Below the pieces are notes generated by a model. The model was given only the letters and a program-made list of their open reading frames with translations, was not told the DNA's origin and did not search any database. A stretch of DNA of 64,000 bases from Beroe forskalii (taxonomy: Eukaryota; Ctenophora; Nuda; Beroida; Beroidae), in assembly GCA_011033025.1 (NCBI GenBank), contig WFMF01000313.1, forward strand, positions 62,001-126,000, in the 5' to 3' direction. A program made the position numbers and the translations under genes. Shown in pieces: positions 33,801 to 45,800 of the stretch; position 1 is the stretch's first letter; every line of letters starts with the position of its first letter.

Positions 33801-36800
33801 TTATGATGATATAAAATGACCAATTGATGACACAAATCGTTTATTTGCCGCACTGTAATATATATATATATCAGCTGATTAAAGAATATAAGGGTGTGTT
33901 CCACAGTGTTTTACGATGAGTAGCTCAACTACAGCTTGTGTTATAGGGGAGGTTTATTTTTAGCAGTTACTTTACACTTCACAGGTATATTGAACTTATC
34001 ACGTATTAAATCAGCCTGAAATTCTGACTTAACAACATAAGTCTGGTGTTCAGAGATAGGGTACCGGTGTTAATTTGATGCTGAGAAAATAAAAATAAAC
34101 CTCGCCAAATTATATATTACTTCACTTCACCCATTTTAACGTTTAACTTCACCCATTTCATGACTAAAACGACCGAAATAGCCCTTAAAATATAATATTC
34201 GAACATGGTACAAGGGGTGTAATCTCAAGCCACGAGACTTGAAATACTCCCATAGCCATGTGACATGTCTGGTATCACGTGATAGTTGAGTGGGAATCAC
34301 GTGTTACGTGTCATGAACCACGTGACATCACGAGCAAATCACGTGATAAACCGTGGTGATTTCTACTCTCCCATCATACTTTAAAGTGTCTATCTCTGCC
34401 CTTTACTACCATTGGTGATTCTCTGTCATCAACATCCCATTCTAAACCCTGATAATGACGTCACTCTCAACCACCTATCATATATCTGTGTTGAAGTGTA
34501 CACAGGAAACCGTCTAAGAGTGCGCGGTTAGTTAGCCTGGGGAGAGAGTGTAACCTCCCATTTAATGTCCAAACACAGGGATATAACAGTTAGTTGATAT
34601 AGTAAGTGTGATGTCGTTATCAAGGGTTTAAGTGGTGAGTTGTTGACATCAGATGACTGGTTTTTGTGACATCAGATGGCTTATTTTCTCCTGAGTACAG
34701 GATGTAAAGTGTAAACAACTAGAGGAATATAATCTGTCAGAGTGTACAGCAGACTATACATAATAGAGGCTGTACTACTACTCCCACTTGACATGTCACC
34801 AGCGGTGATGAATTCTGTCAATAATTATTGAGTTTGTGCTAAGCAGTACCAGGGGATGGCTGATTATATTGAAAGGCTTTCACACTCGAATCATGGGAGG
34901 GATTTTACACTTCGAACCAGAATAATTAACTTTCTAGGCGTCAACCAAACTGGAATATCTTAATAGATTTTAGACTGCACTATCGGAATCACAAAAGATT
35001 CTGGCACGATGGAGTCTTCAATTGATAAAGTTTCCACATTCACACAACCTCATATATCCATATCTCTCTGAAACAGTGAGCATGAGACTTTTCTCTTTGT
35101 TAGCATGAGACTTCCAGCACTGTTAGCATGAGACTTCCAGCTTGGTGGCACCGGTTCTCATTGCTTCCTGTCACAATGACAACCAATATTACAAGCGCAC
35201 GAGATCGTTTGAGTTCTCAAGTTTACGGCATCAACTCCCCACTTTATCCTATGATAGTTGCGTGATTATGTATCTAATTGATTCGTACAGCCTCTTTCCC
35301 TGTTTGTATGTGTTCTGCTATTTAATAAGACTTCAGAGCAGGACTATTATTAGCTTTCAACTTGTACGTGGAGCGTGTATTAAGTGTTCCGTATTAATAA
35401 AACAGTAAAATAATGGAAGAGAAAGGTGTTCCGCCTGCCTAATGAAAAGTTTATTTTGACAAATATTTGATGAGTCACGAACAGAAAAAGTCTGCTTTCA
35501 AAGCTATTTAAAAGTCTTTAATATGGAACATTTTCCTACTTAACTAGAGAGTTACATGTTACATCTTACTATATATAATGCGTGTTGTTAATATATATAT
35601 ATATATATATGTGGCGATTCGTTTTCAAGTTAGCATCAAAATTATTTTTTAATCGTGTTATAAGAAAGTTATAATAAATCAGAAAAATATAGAATTTTTT
35701 TGCGGCCACCCTGAGGGACTGGGGGGCCACGCCCTTTTCGTCAAATTAAACTTTCGATTTTTTCAAAATTCCTTCGCCATCGAGTTCCTTATGATGAATA
35801 AAAAATTTTGAGAATTTTGTCCTGTATTGGGTCACCCCTGAGGGGCGTGGGAGGCCACGCCCTTTTCGCAAAAATTAAAATTTCAATTTTTAAAAAATTC
35901 TTTCGCCATTGTGTTGCTTATAATGAATAAAAATTTTGAGGATTTTTCCCGCAATATTGGGTCGCCCCGAGGGAGCGTGCGGGGCCGCCCTTTTTCGTCA
36001 AATTAAACTTTCCGAATTTTTCAAAATTCCTTCGCAATCAGTTGCTTATGATGAATAAAAATTTTGAGAATTTTGTCCGGGTATTGGGTCACCCTGAGGG
36101 GCGTGGGAGGCCACGCCCTTTTTCGCAAAAATTAAAGTTTCGAATTTTTTCGAAATTCCTTCGCCATCAAGTTGCTTATGATCAGTTAAGCTTTTGAGAA
36201 TTTGTCCGCATGATTGGGTCGCCCTAAGGGGCGTGGGAAACCACGCCCTTTTTTTCCGCGAAAAATTAAAATTCGAATTTTTTCAAAATTCCTCCGCCAT
36301 CGAGTTGCTCATGATGAGTAAAGGTTTTGAGAATATTGTCGGCAAGATTGGGTTACCGTTGGGGGCATGGGAAGCTTTTTCGCAGAAATTAAAGTTTCAA
36401 TTTCCCTCAAACTCACGGTCAAATCACTGTCAAAAGGGACATGTGGCCGTTAGCTCATGCGGCTGCCATCGTTCGCCGTCCGTAGGACGGGAACCGACTA
36501 GTTTTAATAATCATTTGGAAGTCTGCTAATTATCAAATATTTGCTTTCTAATAATTATGTGGGATAATAATTTCAGTAGATTATCAAATGTTTGACAGCT
36601 GTTCTCCGTTACCATGGTTACAGAGTTCTAAGTTATATAGCTTTATCAACATACTACTTTACATAAACTGTATGTTGTATCGGTAACCATGACAACCAAT
36701 GCTGTATATCCCCCGGTAGTATAGTAGACTGTACACTGTGTCTTTTCATGCAAGTTCCTTTACCTACTTGAGTACACCATAATGAGTATGAGTATGAATG

Positions 36801-39800
36801 TATGTATGTTTGTGTATATATTTTGCATGTATGAGTGTGAATGTGTGTATGTTTGTGTGTACATTTTGCATGTATGTGTGTGAATGTGTGAACAATCTCT
36901 CAAGGTGGTGGGACCAGTTAAATTAATTATTCTTCCTGGGAAGTATCTTATGATCTTCAAAGAGGCAACTGCGGACTTCAAGCAGGAGATTTGTGTGTGA
37001 ATTCATCAAATATTGTATTGGAGCTATTCTGTAAGTTGTGTGAGATTAAATGCAAATCTTTGAGAGATTGTCAACTCTCTTACAAAATAATCATAAATTT
37101 TAATCCGGTATGTGACACAATCACAGACATTTTGATGTTGACAAAGCTGTGTGTTCTTGGCACTGGTATCAAGGTTCTGTGAGCTGTTGGTAGAATATTA
37201 TTCAACCACTCACCATGAAATTTAGGAAATACCGGTAGTTAGCTCGTTTCAACTCAATATTAGACTCCATGACAGGACACTTTGAAGCTCTGATGTTTAA
37301 CTGATCAAAGTAAAATCCGCTGTCAGCCCCTTGAACACTATCGCATGGTCTTTCTAATTTCCATGAGACCAATGACATTCGTTTGGGGTCCTTAAAGCCA
37401 ATGACAGACAGCTAATACGTGAGCTGTCAAACTCGTCCAAGTGTCAAATCTTCATTTTCATTCGAGAATATTCAGGAATATAAAATCAAAGCCCTCATCC
37501 TAAAACATAATATCACAGTTCTCAGCTGATTCTCTTGTACAAAACAGGTGACATATTCTCAGGAAGTTTGAGAACCACTCAGAGACACTTTAAATTGAAT
37601 ATATATAGGGGGGGGGTGACATGAGTAATTTTGAATAATTTTGAATATGAGTAATCGGGACATTTTTTGGGGACACTCAAAAATCATCAAAATGAATATG
37701 AGGAATTCTTGTAGAAAATCCAAAATCTACCTATTCAAAAATCATCAACATGAATATGAATAATTCTACAAAATTTGTAAAAGTTACTCAAAATTACTCA
37801 TTAATCAAAAATGTGACTGTGACTACCGTGACTGGGAACTGGTCACGTAAAGATTTCTGAGTCCAAATCATGCGACCAAACTTGATATTTGATCGTTAAC
37901 AGGACACTCGTCACTCACCAAACATGGGTGCAATATTTGGTATAGTACAATTTGGCTGATAGGTACATAGTGATAAACTTTACACGGTGCAACAATATGT
38001 GCTGATATAATTTAAAAGGTTATCAAGTGTGGAGCATAGAAATGCTGCAAAATAGAACAAAAGACTGGTGTCTTCGTTGGAACATGTGACAAATTGGAAT
38101 TTAGATGCGAGCAAGTTTAGAACTTAGAATGGACCTTGAATGTGTGGTTCAGGTAGGCTGGCGACACGTGTGTAACACAGACTGGTTTCAAAGTTGGGAC
38201 GTAGACTTGAATAATGTCTGGATTTAGTGGAACATGGATTGGTGTCATGTAACAAGTTGATTGGAGTAAGTCGAAGTGTGGAACGTAGACTGGAGTGAAG
38301 TGTGGAACGACTGATGTCAAGTGTGAAACGTAGACTGATGTCTAGTGTGGACTGTTTACTGCAGTGTCTGGTTGAAAGTTATATTTTAGAAAATGTGGAA
38401 CTTAGATTGGCGAAAAGGGTGGAACGTTGAGTCAGGTGAGGACCGTAGACTGCTGCCAGGTATGGAATATCGACTGGTGTCTAGTTGGAAGTTGAAACGT
38501 AGATTAAGGTTTGAAATCACACTTGACACCAATCTACGTTCCCACACTTTACTCAAAAGATGCGTTCAATACTTTTCTACGTTCCAACTTGATACCAGTC
38601 TAACTCTATGCTCCACCAGTCTACGTTCCACGCTTCACCCCCCTGGTGTGAACCCTACTGACCACTTCCTGATCTTACACTTATCCTTACTTATCATTAC
38701 TGTTTCAAAAGCACTTAAAATATCAATCAACCTTTAATGACGCTTTACTGGTCAATGACTAGTCGATCAATGCACCCTAAACGCACCATAAGACCACAAA
38801 CACACTCATAGTTAAGTTAGTTATGTTATTCAAGTTAGTCAAGTCAGTCAAGTCAAGTCAGTCAAGTCAGTCAAGTCAGTAAAGTCAGTAAAGTCAGTCA
38901 AGTCAGTCAAGTCAGTCAAGTCAGTCAAGTCAGTCAAGTCAGTCAGTCAGGTCAGTCAGGTCAGTCGGTCAGTCGAGTCAGTCGAGTCAGTCGGAGTCAG
39001 TCGAGTCAGTCAAGTCAGTCAAGTCAGTCAAGTCAGTCAAGTCAGTCAAGTCAGTCAAGTCAGTCAAGTCAGTCAAGTCAGTCAAGTCAGTCGAGTCAGT
39101 CAAGTCAGTCAAGTCAGTCAAGTCAGTCAAGGTCAGTCAAAATCAGTCAAAATCAGTCAAAATCAGTCAAAATCAGTCCAAGTCAGTCAAGTCAGTCAAG
39201 TCAGTCAAGTCAGTCAGGTCAGTCCAAGTCAGTCAAGTCCGGTCAAAATCAGTCAAAATCAGTCAAGTCAGTCAAGTCAGTCAAGTCAGTCAAGTCAGTC
39301 AAGTCAGTCAAGTCAGTCAAGTCAGTCAAGTCAGTCAGGTCAGTCAAGTCAGTCAAGTCAGTCAGGTCAGTCAGGTCCCGGTCAGGTCCCTAAGGTCAGT
39401 CATGTCAGTCCAAGACTGACCTGACTGACTGACTATCTTGATCGAGCTAACTTGACTGACTTGACTGACGACTTTGACTGACTTGACTCTTCTTAACTAT
39501 AAGTGTGTTTATGGTCCCACGGTGCGTTGAGGGTGCATCGATCGATCACTGGTCATTGACCAGTAAAGCGTTGACATCATAAGGCTGAGTGATATTTTAA
39601 CGGATTCAAAACAGTAATGATAAATGTTAGAATAATGATCAGCAAGTGGTCAGTAGGGGTTCACCAGGAGTCATTGGCATGCTTAGGGGGGGGGGGCAAC
39701 CCCCGAAACCCAAAATTAAGCCCCCCATTGGCAATTTGTTATATCCACCTGGGGGGCTAAATTAAACCCCCCAAAATTAAACCCCCCAAAATTAAACCCC

Positions 39801-42800
39801 CTATCGACAGCAAAAATGGGTCTAAAATGGGTCAAAATTAAGCAACAAAAAAGGTACCATTTCGAAAAAGCGCAAAAAATCGGACACAAATTTGGTACCA
39901 TTTCAAAGGATACGTCTGAAAAATCAGAAACGAAAAGGTACCAATTGAAAATGATGCCAAAATCAAAAACAAAATTGGTACCATTTAATTAAAGGGCTGA
40001 AAACCTGAAACAAAAACAGTACCATTTCAAAAAGGTGCCAAAATCAGAAACGAAAATTGGTACCATTTGGAAAATGAGTGAAAAATCACGAACAAAAAAT
40101 GGTACCATTTCAAAACAGTTCAAAAAATATGCAAAAAATGGTACCATTTGGAAAATGTGTCAAAAACCGGAAACAAAAATGGTACCGTACCATTTCAAAA
40201 GTGCCAAAATCACGAACAAAAAATGGTACCATTTCAAAAAATCGCCAAAGATCACGACCAAAAAATGGTATCATTTAAAAATCGTGGAAAAATCAGAAAC
40301 AGAAAAGGTACCATTTGGAAAATGTGCCAAAACCGGAAACAAAAATGGTACCATTTCAAAAAGGTGCCAAAAATCACGAACAAAAATGGTACCATTTGGA
40401 TAAATTGCCAAAAAATCACGAACAAAAACAAACGGTACCATTTCAAAAAAGTTCCAAAAAACTCGTACAAAAATGGTACCATTTCAAAAAGTTCCAAAAT
40501 TATGAACAAAATGGTACCATTTGTAAAATGTGTCAAGAATCGGAAACAAAAATGGTACCATTTCAAAAAGTGCCAAAAATCAAGACCAAAAATGGTACCA
40601 TTTGGAGAATGTGTCAAAAATCACGAACAAACACAAACAGTACCATTTCAAAAAAAGTGCCAAAATCACGAACAAAAATGGTACCTTTTTCAAAAAAGTT
40701 CAAAAATTATGAACAAAAATGGTACCATTTAGAAAATGTGCCAAAAATCACGAACAAAATTGGTACCATTTGGAAAGAAGTAGTCAAAAAATAGTGAACA
40801 TAAATGGTACCATTTTGAAATGGTGCAAAAATGCCCCTTTTTTCACAGTTAAGGTTGTTTTGACACTGAAAATTAAGCCCCCATAAACCCCAAAAACTAA
40901 ACCCCCTATTGGCGATCTTTATATCCACCAATATTGAGGGGTTGCCCCCCACCCATACGACCCTCCATCCTAAAATACACATTTGATACCAGTCTACGTT
41001 CCACCAGTTTAAGTTCCACACTTTTTCCAATCTACGTTCTACTTTTTCTACATATCAATGTTCCAATTAGACTTTGTAGTATACGGTCCAAAATAGGCAC
41101 CATTCTACGGTTCATACTTGACACCAGTCTTCTTTGAAGTGGAAAAGAAGTTCTTTACACACACTTAATTCTTGTCAACGTTCCAATATGTTACTTGACA
41201 CCAATATATTTTTCCTCCAGTCTTCATCCCAACTTGAAATCAGTCTTCCACCATTGCCAGTACAGTTACTCCAGTCTACGTTTCAAACTTAACTCCAGTC
41301 TACGTTTCTCACTTTATACTTCAGTATATGTTCCAGGCTACGTTTGACACTGGACTTCAGTCAATTTTCCAACTTGAACTAAATTGACACCAGCACTTTT
41401 TACGTTTCACACTTTACACCGGTTGCACACTTTACTCAATCTACGTTTCCACAGTGGTAAAAGTGGTAAGTGGAACGTAGATTGGAGTAAAGTGTAGATG
41501 TAGCCAGCTGTGGAACATAGACTGCTGTAAAATGTGGAACGTAGACTGCTGGAAAATGTAGATCGTAGACTGCTGTAAAATGTGAACCAGATACTGGTGT
41601 CAAGTTGGACCCGGAGCGTGGAATGTAAATTGGAGTTAAGTGTGCAACGTAAACTGCAGTATCTATTTAATTTGGAATTACGTAGATTTGTAGAAAAGTA
41701 CAGAACGTAGATTGGAGTAAAATGTGGAACTTAAAGTTAAACTGGTGTCAAGTGTGAACGTAGAGTGGTATCAATGGTGGAACGTAGAGTGGTATCAATG
41801 GTAGAACGTAGATTGGTTTCAAGTGTGAAATTTAGACTGGTGCCTAGTTTGGACCGTACACTGAGGTCAATTGTTGATCGCAGACTGGTGTCAAGAGTGA
41901 ACCGTAAACTACAGTGAAACAACCTCCTTTATAGATTCATCTCAATCTCATATGATGAGGTAATCAGGATGAACTGGAATCAGTGCTACGCTGTGTTAAT
42001 AGCTAAATGTTGTCAGAGCAAATAGCCCGAATAGGGGTCAAAATCGACTGATGTTACTGTTAGACAAGACAAGTTTCTTGAGATAAGAACATAGCAGGGA
42101 GAACTTGTATTTAGACGAGTGTTGCCGTGAAAAATGACAAAAGACATGCACCAATTAGCATCATGGTAACACTTATGGACTATGGATTAAATAAATTGGA
42201 CATCCTTACCGGTTTTGATCAAATTTATTCAATGGGGGCTGGCAACTGGCGAGATGGGGTGAGTCTGTGTATCCAACTTGCCAGCCCCATTAAATTTATT
42301 TGATTATTCCTTGCAATTTTATCACTTAATAAAGAGCTGTTAACTGTTTCAAGAAAAGGTGCTCAATTGTAATCAAAGACTGAGGGAGCTTTTGCCTAGC
42401 TAATTTGAACAATAATTGCATGCTGGATAAATTGCAACTCAGCCATCATCAGCGATTTGCAAAAAAATAACATTCGGGAATCGGACATCTATGAAATTGT
42501 TTGCTGCGTTGACTTGATGCAGAACGAAACGTTCACTATTTGTGCGCTGAGAATGCGCGCAATCCGCAGATCCGCGGATAAACAGTGAGCATAGGAAAAA
42601 CGTTCGAAATTTTATGGTGCAGGTGTACCTACTTTTTACTGTCTTGTGGAATCTGAATACATTTTAACTTTAATAAATCATCAAAACTATCAAGAATCAA
42701 ACGTAACTATAAGTTGTGGGATGTCAAAACTCGAAAAAATGAATACTTAAGTAGAACGTGGGTACATGAATCGTCGAATGTTGATTGTTGATAAACAAAA

Positions 42801-45800
42801 TAGAGGAAAATGTTAAATCTAGAGCTCAATGGACTGGTCAATGTTCAAAAACAACGGAGATAAATTCACAAGAAGCTCAACAGAGGCACAAGGCTAACTA
42901 TAATAAAAACAAAAACAGGAAAGTAATAGCACGTACAGGGAAACTTCATGTAAATCCATGTCCCGAGGTCCCGTTGGAACGGGTTGGGAAAGCAATTGCA
43001 AATAGATCAAGGCAGAATAGGATGATTCCTGGAGGAGACTATCTTACAATAGATGCAATCATTTCCATAAATAAACTAAGAATTACATCAAAGCATCAAT
43101 CAGAGAACCATAAGTACACGCAGTACACACTACACAGCAACACACTGCATTCCATTTCTTTTTCCCAAGTTAACCTAATCAGTGCATGTTACCCAATGTA
43201 GATGAAATATCCAGATGAAGATAATGTTATCCAAACAAATTAACAACGCCGCACAATGTTTCCGGTACAAGATCAGAATTCAGAATAAAAGGGAGAATCA
43301 GAAAAATTGAATTTTTGAATATGAGTAATTGGTGTAATTTTACTCATTATTCGTCAAAAGAGTTTTTGAATATGTGTAATCCGCTATTTTTTTGGGGACA
43401 CTCAAAAATCATCATGTCACCCCCCCCTATATATTATGCTGTTTCATATATGAAAGCATAAAATATTATGTTCCAAAGTTCGAGGTAGGTGTTATCTCTT
43501 GATTCTTATCACCAGAGGGCACCATATTTGGTGCTGAAATATGTTATATCCCTTATCTTTAAAGCATCTTGTTTCATTGAGCTTCTCATTGCTGTCAAAC
43601 TCAAATATTGCGTCAGTGAGGTCATCAGCATTTCAGAGTGCACCGTTGTCGCCAAATATGTCCATGAGCAATGTCAAATGAAGTCAATCAATTAAATCGA
43701 AATGACGCACATGTTGCAAGGAGAGAAAAGTCTCGATGTTGCAATTAAAATACGTGGACAATTTCATTGGGGCGCCATCATGAGATTCAGCAAAGCTTTG
43801 AAAGATTCCTAAAAGCTTTGATCTTCCTTGCTTTCTGTTTTGAGCACCATGATAGAGATCACATTAGAAAATATCAAATAGCAGTATCATCTTTGCCATA
43901 AAACATTCCGCATACACCAATGATACATCGGACCTATCTTTAAGATTCAAGACTTCATTGCAGGAGGGAACCAGCTGATCTCAAGCCCCAACCATGGTCC
44001 CATGACTGTTCTTTGTAGTTTAGCGAGTACCGATCAAAGCTCATATTATCATGTGTACAACAAGCATTGTCATCTATAGTGTGCTTTGAGAAACCTTGCT
44101 TTTTACCATTACACATCCCGAGTTTCCGATGATTTGGCGGTACGTTTCTTGGCGGTAATTAGGTCAAATATTAGGTCAAATGTAATAAATTATTACACAG
44201 AGATACTCCTTCCTTTTAGATCAGCACTAAAAATAGTGTCAACCCATGTGAGTCACTCGCCACGTCTTCTTGTTGGCTATGATAACTGATTAGAGAGAGA
44301 TCACCTACCTGTCAACCAATCACAATGAAGCGAATATGTTGTCAACCAATGACAGAGAGGTATTAGGATCACGTGGTTAACGCCGGCCAATCAGCGTACA
44401 ATGCGGCCGTTATATATTTGGACAACAGCTGCTGCGTGTGTTAACGATGTGTATACGATGGAGAAATGCACGATGATTAACTCTTGTTCTAAGTACATTA
44501 TTAAGGCTGTGAGGTGTGTACATTTACTGAATTTACAAAAAGAAGATAGATTTGAAGGCGTTCCTGCTGTGTAGAGCCGCATTGAAAATATGGAAGAGCT
44601 ATTGTTTTACATATTTCTATACCTCACTTAACTCAACATAGTGTTTCGAAATAATTTATGGTGTACTTTTCCCTCCAGTTAATAGCTAAGATCTGTGACT
44701 GTAACATACATTTTCAAAATAACAATGACTCATCAACTAACTGGGATGATCTCTTGATGATCTTGATAACAACTCTCTATCTCTGAAATCATCACTCGAA
44801 TTATTTCACAACTCACTGTTCCGTGATCTGCTCATCTCAAAGATTTACACAGATTCGATGACTTCATATGAAACACACGTACACAGGAATAAGGGTGGTA
44901 CCACTGAAACCATCTAGGAATTAGGATACCATCATCGAAACCATCTAGGACTTATGATGTAGCGTACAATTGGGAATCATATGAGGCATAGAATTATGTA
45001 TAATGCGGCGTAAAATGGTGTAGAGAAGGGACATGACCCACATTTGCGGGGGTGGCATCAGGCAGTGCCAGGAACTTCCGTTGAACACCACCTTTCCTTT
45101 TCTCCAACGAAAATACTGGTGATCTCGGCCTTCAGGTATTTGCCATACTATTCCCAGTGGTGATGAGACTGCTATTCCTGTCGTAATATGTATCACATTC
45201 TTCTTAAGTCACATATTGTCCACTGCTCACAGTTTCTTATCAGGGTGGCAGCGAATTCTTTGCTAATTATTTCCCGCCATGATTCGTGGTAACTGTTTAC
45301 ATGGTGAAGGAAATGGCGGGCTATAAATATAGAGATGATTTTAAAATTCATATTTGTATGAATTTAAGCGGACTTAATAATATGACCACAATATAGGCCT
45401 TCAATTACAGTCTAAGTCAAATCTGCTGACTCAGCAAATTGTTTTGATGCTGGTGTTGCCAATAACCACCTTCCATAATATCCATCTTGTATTTCATTTT
45501 ATTCGATCAATTCACACGAGGATGATAAGTTGAAGAGACCGGATAAGATGACCTTTTCAGCCTCCTTTTCAAGGAGACGATGGCAAGAACTTCTGCCTGT
45601 GCTGGCCAGACTGGTGGTTGGATGATCTGATGATGACTGAAAACTTGAGGGTAATAACAGACTTGTTAACTTGGTAGAAGTGGTAGTTTCAGACTGTCTG
45701 AGAGAAACTGCTAATTACACACAGCTCCGGTGTCTCATAATCTCACATAATAATCGTTGATTGTCTCATTGAAATCACTGAAATGATCATGAGGAAATGA

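Larger units (their letters stand above)
37604..43431. mobile_element. 5.8-kb inverted-repeat insertion packed with satellites
   Basis: The left end TATAGGGGGGGGGTGACATGA (G run at 37608) is matched by the right end TCATGTCACCCCCCCTATA near 43430. Immediately inside, GGGGACACTCAAAAATCATC occurs at both ends in direct orientation (about 37668 and 43394). Copy A shows the uninterrupted site GAATATATATGCTG near 29040. The interior holds no transposase, only nested arrays, a fold-back element and hairpins. It may be a giant non-autonomous element or a composite of two small elements with captured satellite DNA. The target duplication is hidden in the AT repeat. Confidence 0.75.

Noticed and set aside
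36194-36529. 111-codon plus-strand open frame
   Set aside because: It lies inside the Helitron's tandem repeats and crosses its 3' end.
40035-40794. Several long overlapping open frames on both strands (up to 194 codons)
   Set aside because: They are translations of the GGTACC satellite, rich in the same K/N/Q-type words in every frame. The repeat simply lacks stops.
42785-43201. 138-codon frame with faint integrase-tail resemblance
   Set aside because: No catalytic or zinc-binding residues and only one short basic stretch in common. Not enough to call a retroelement gene.
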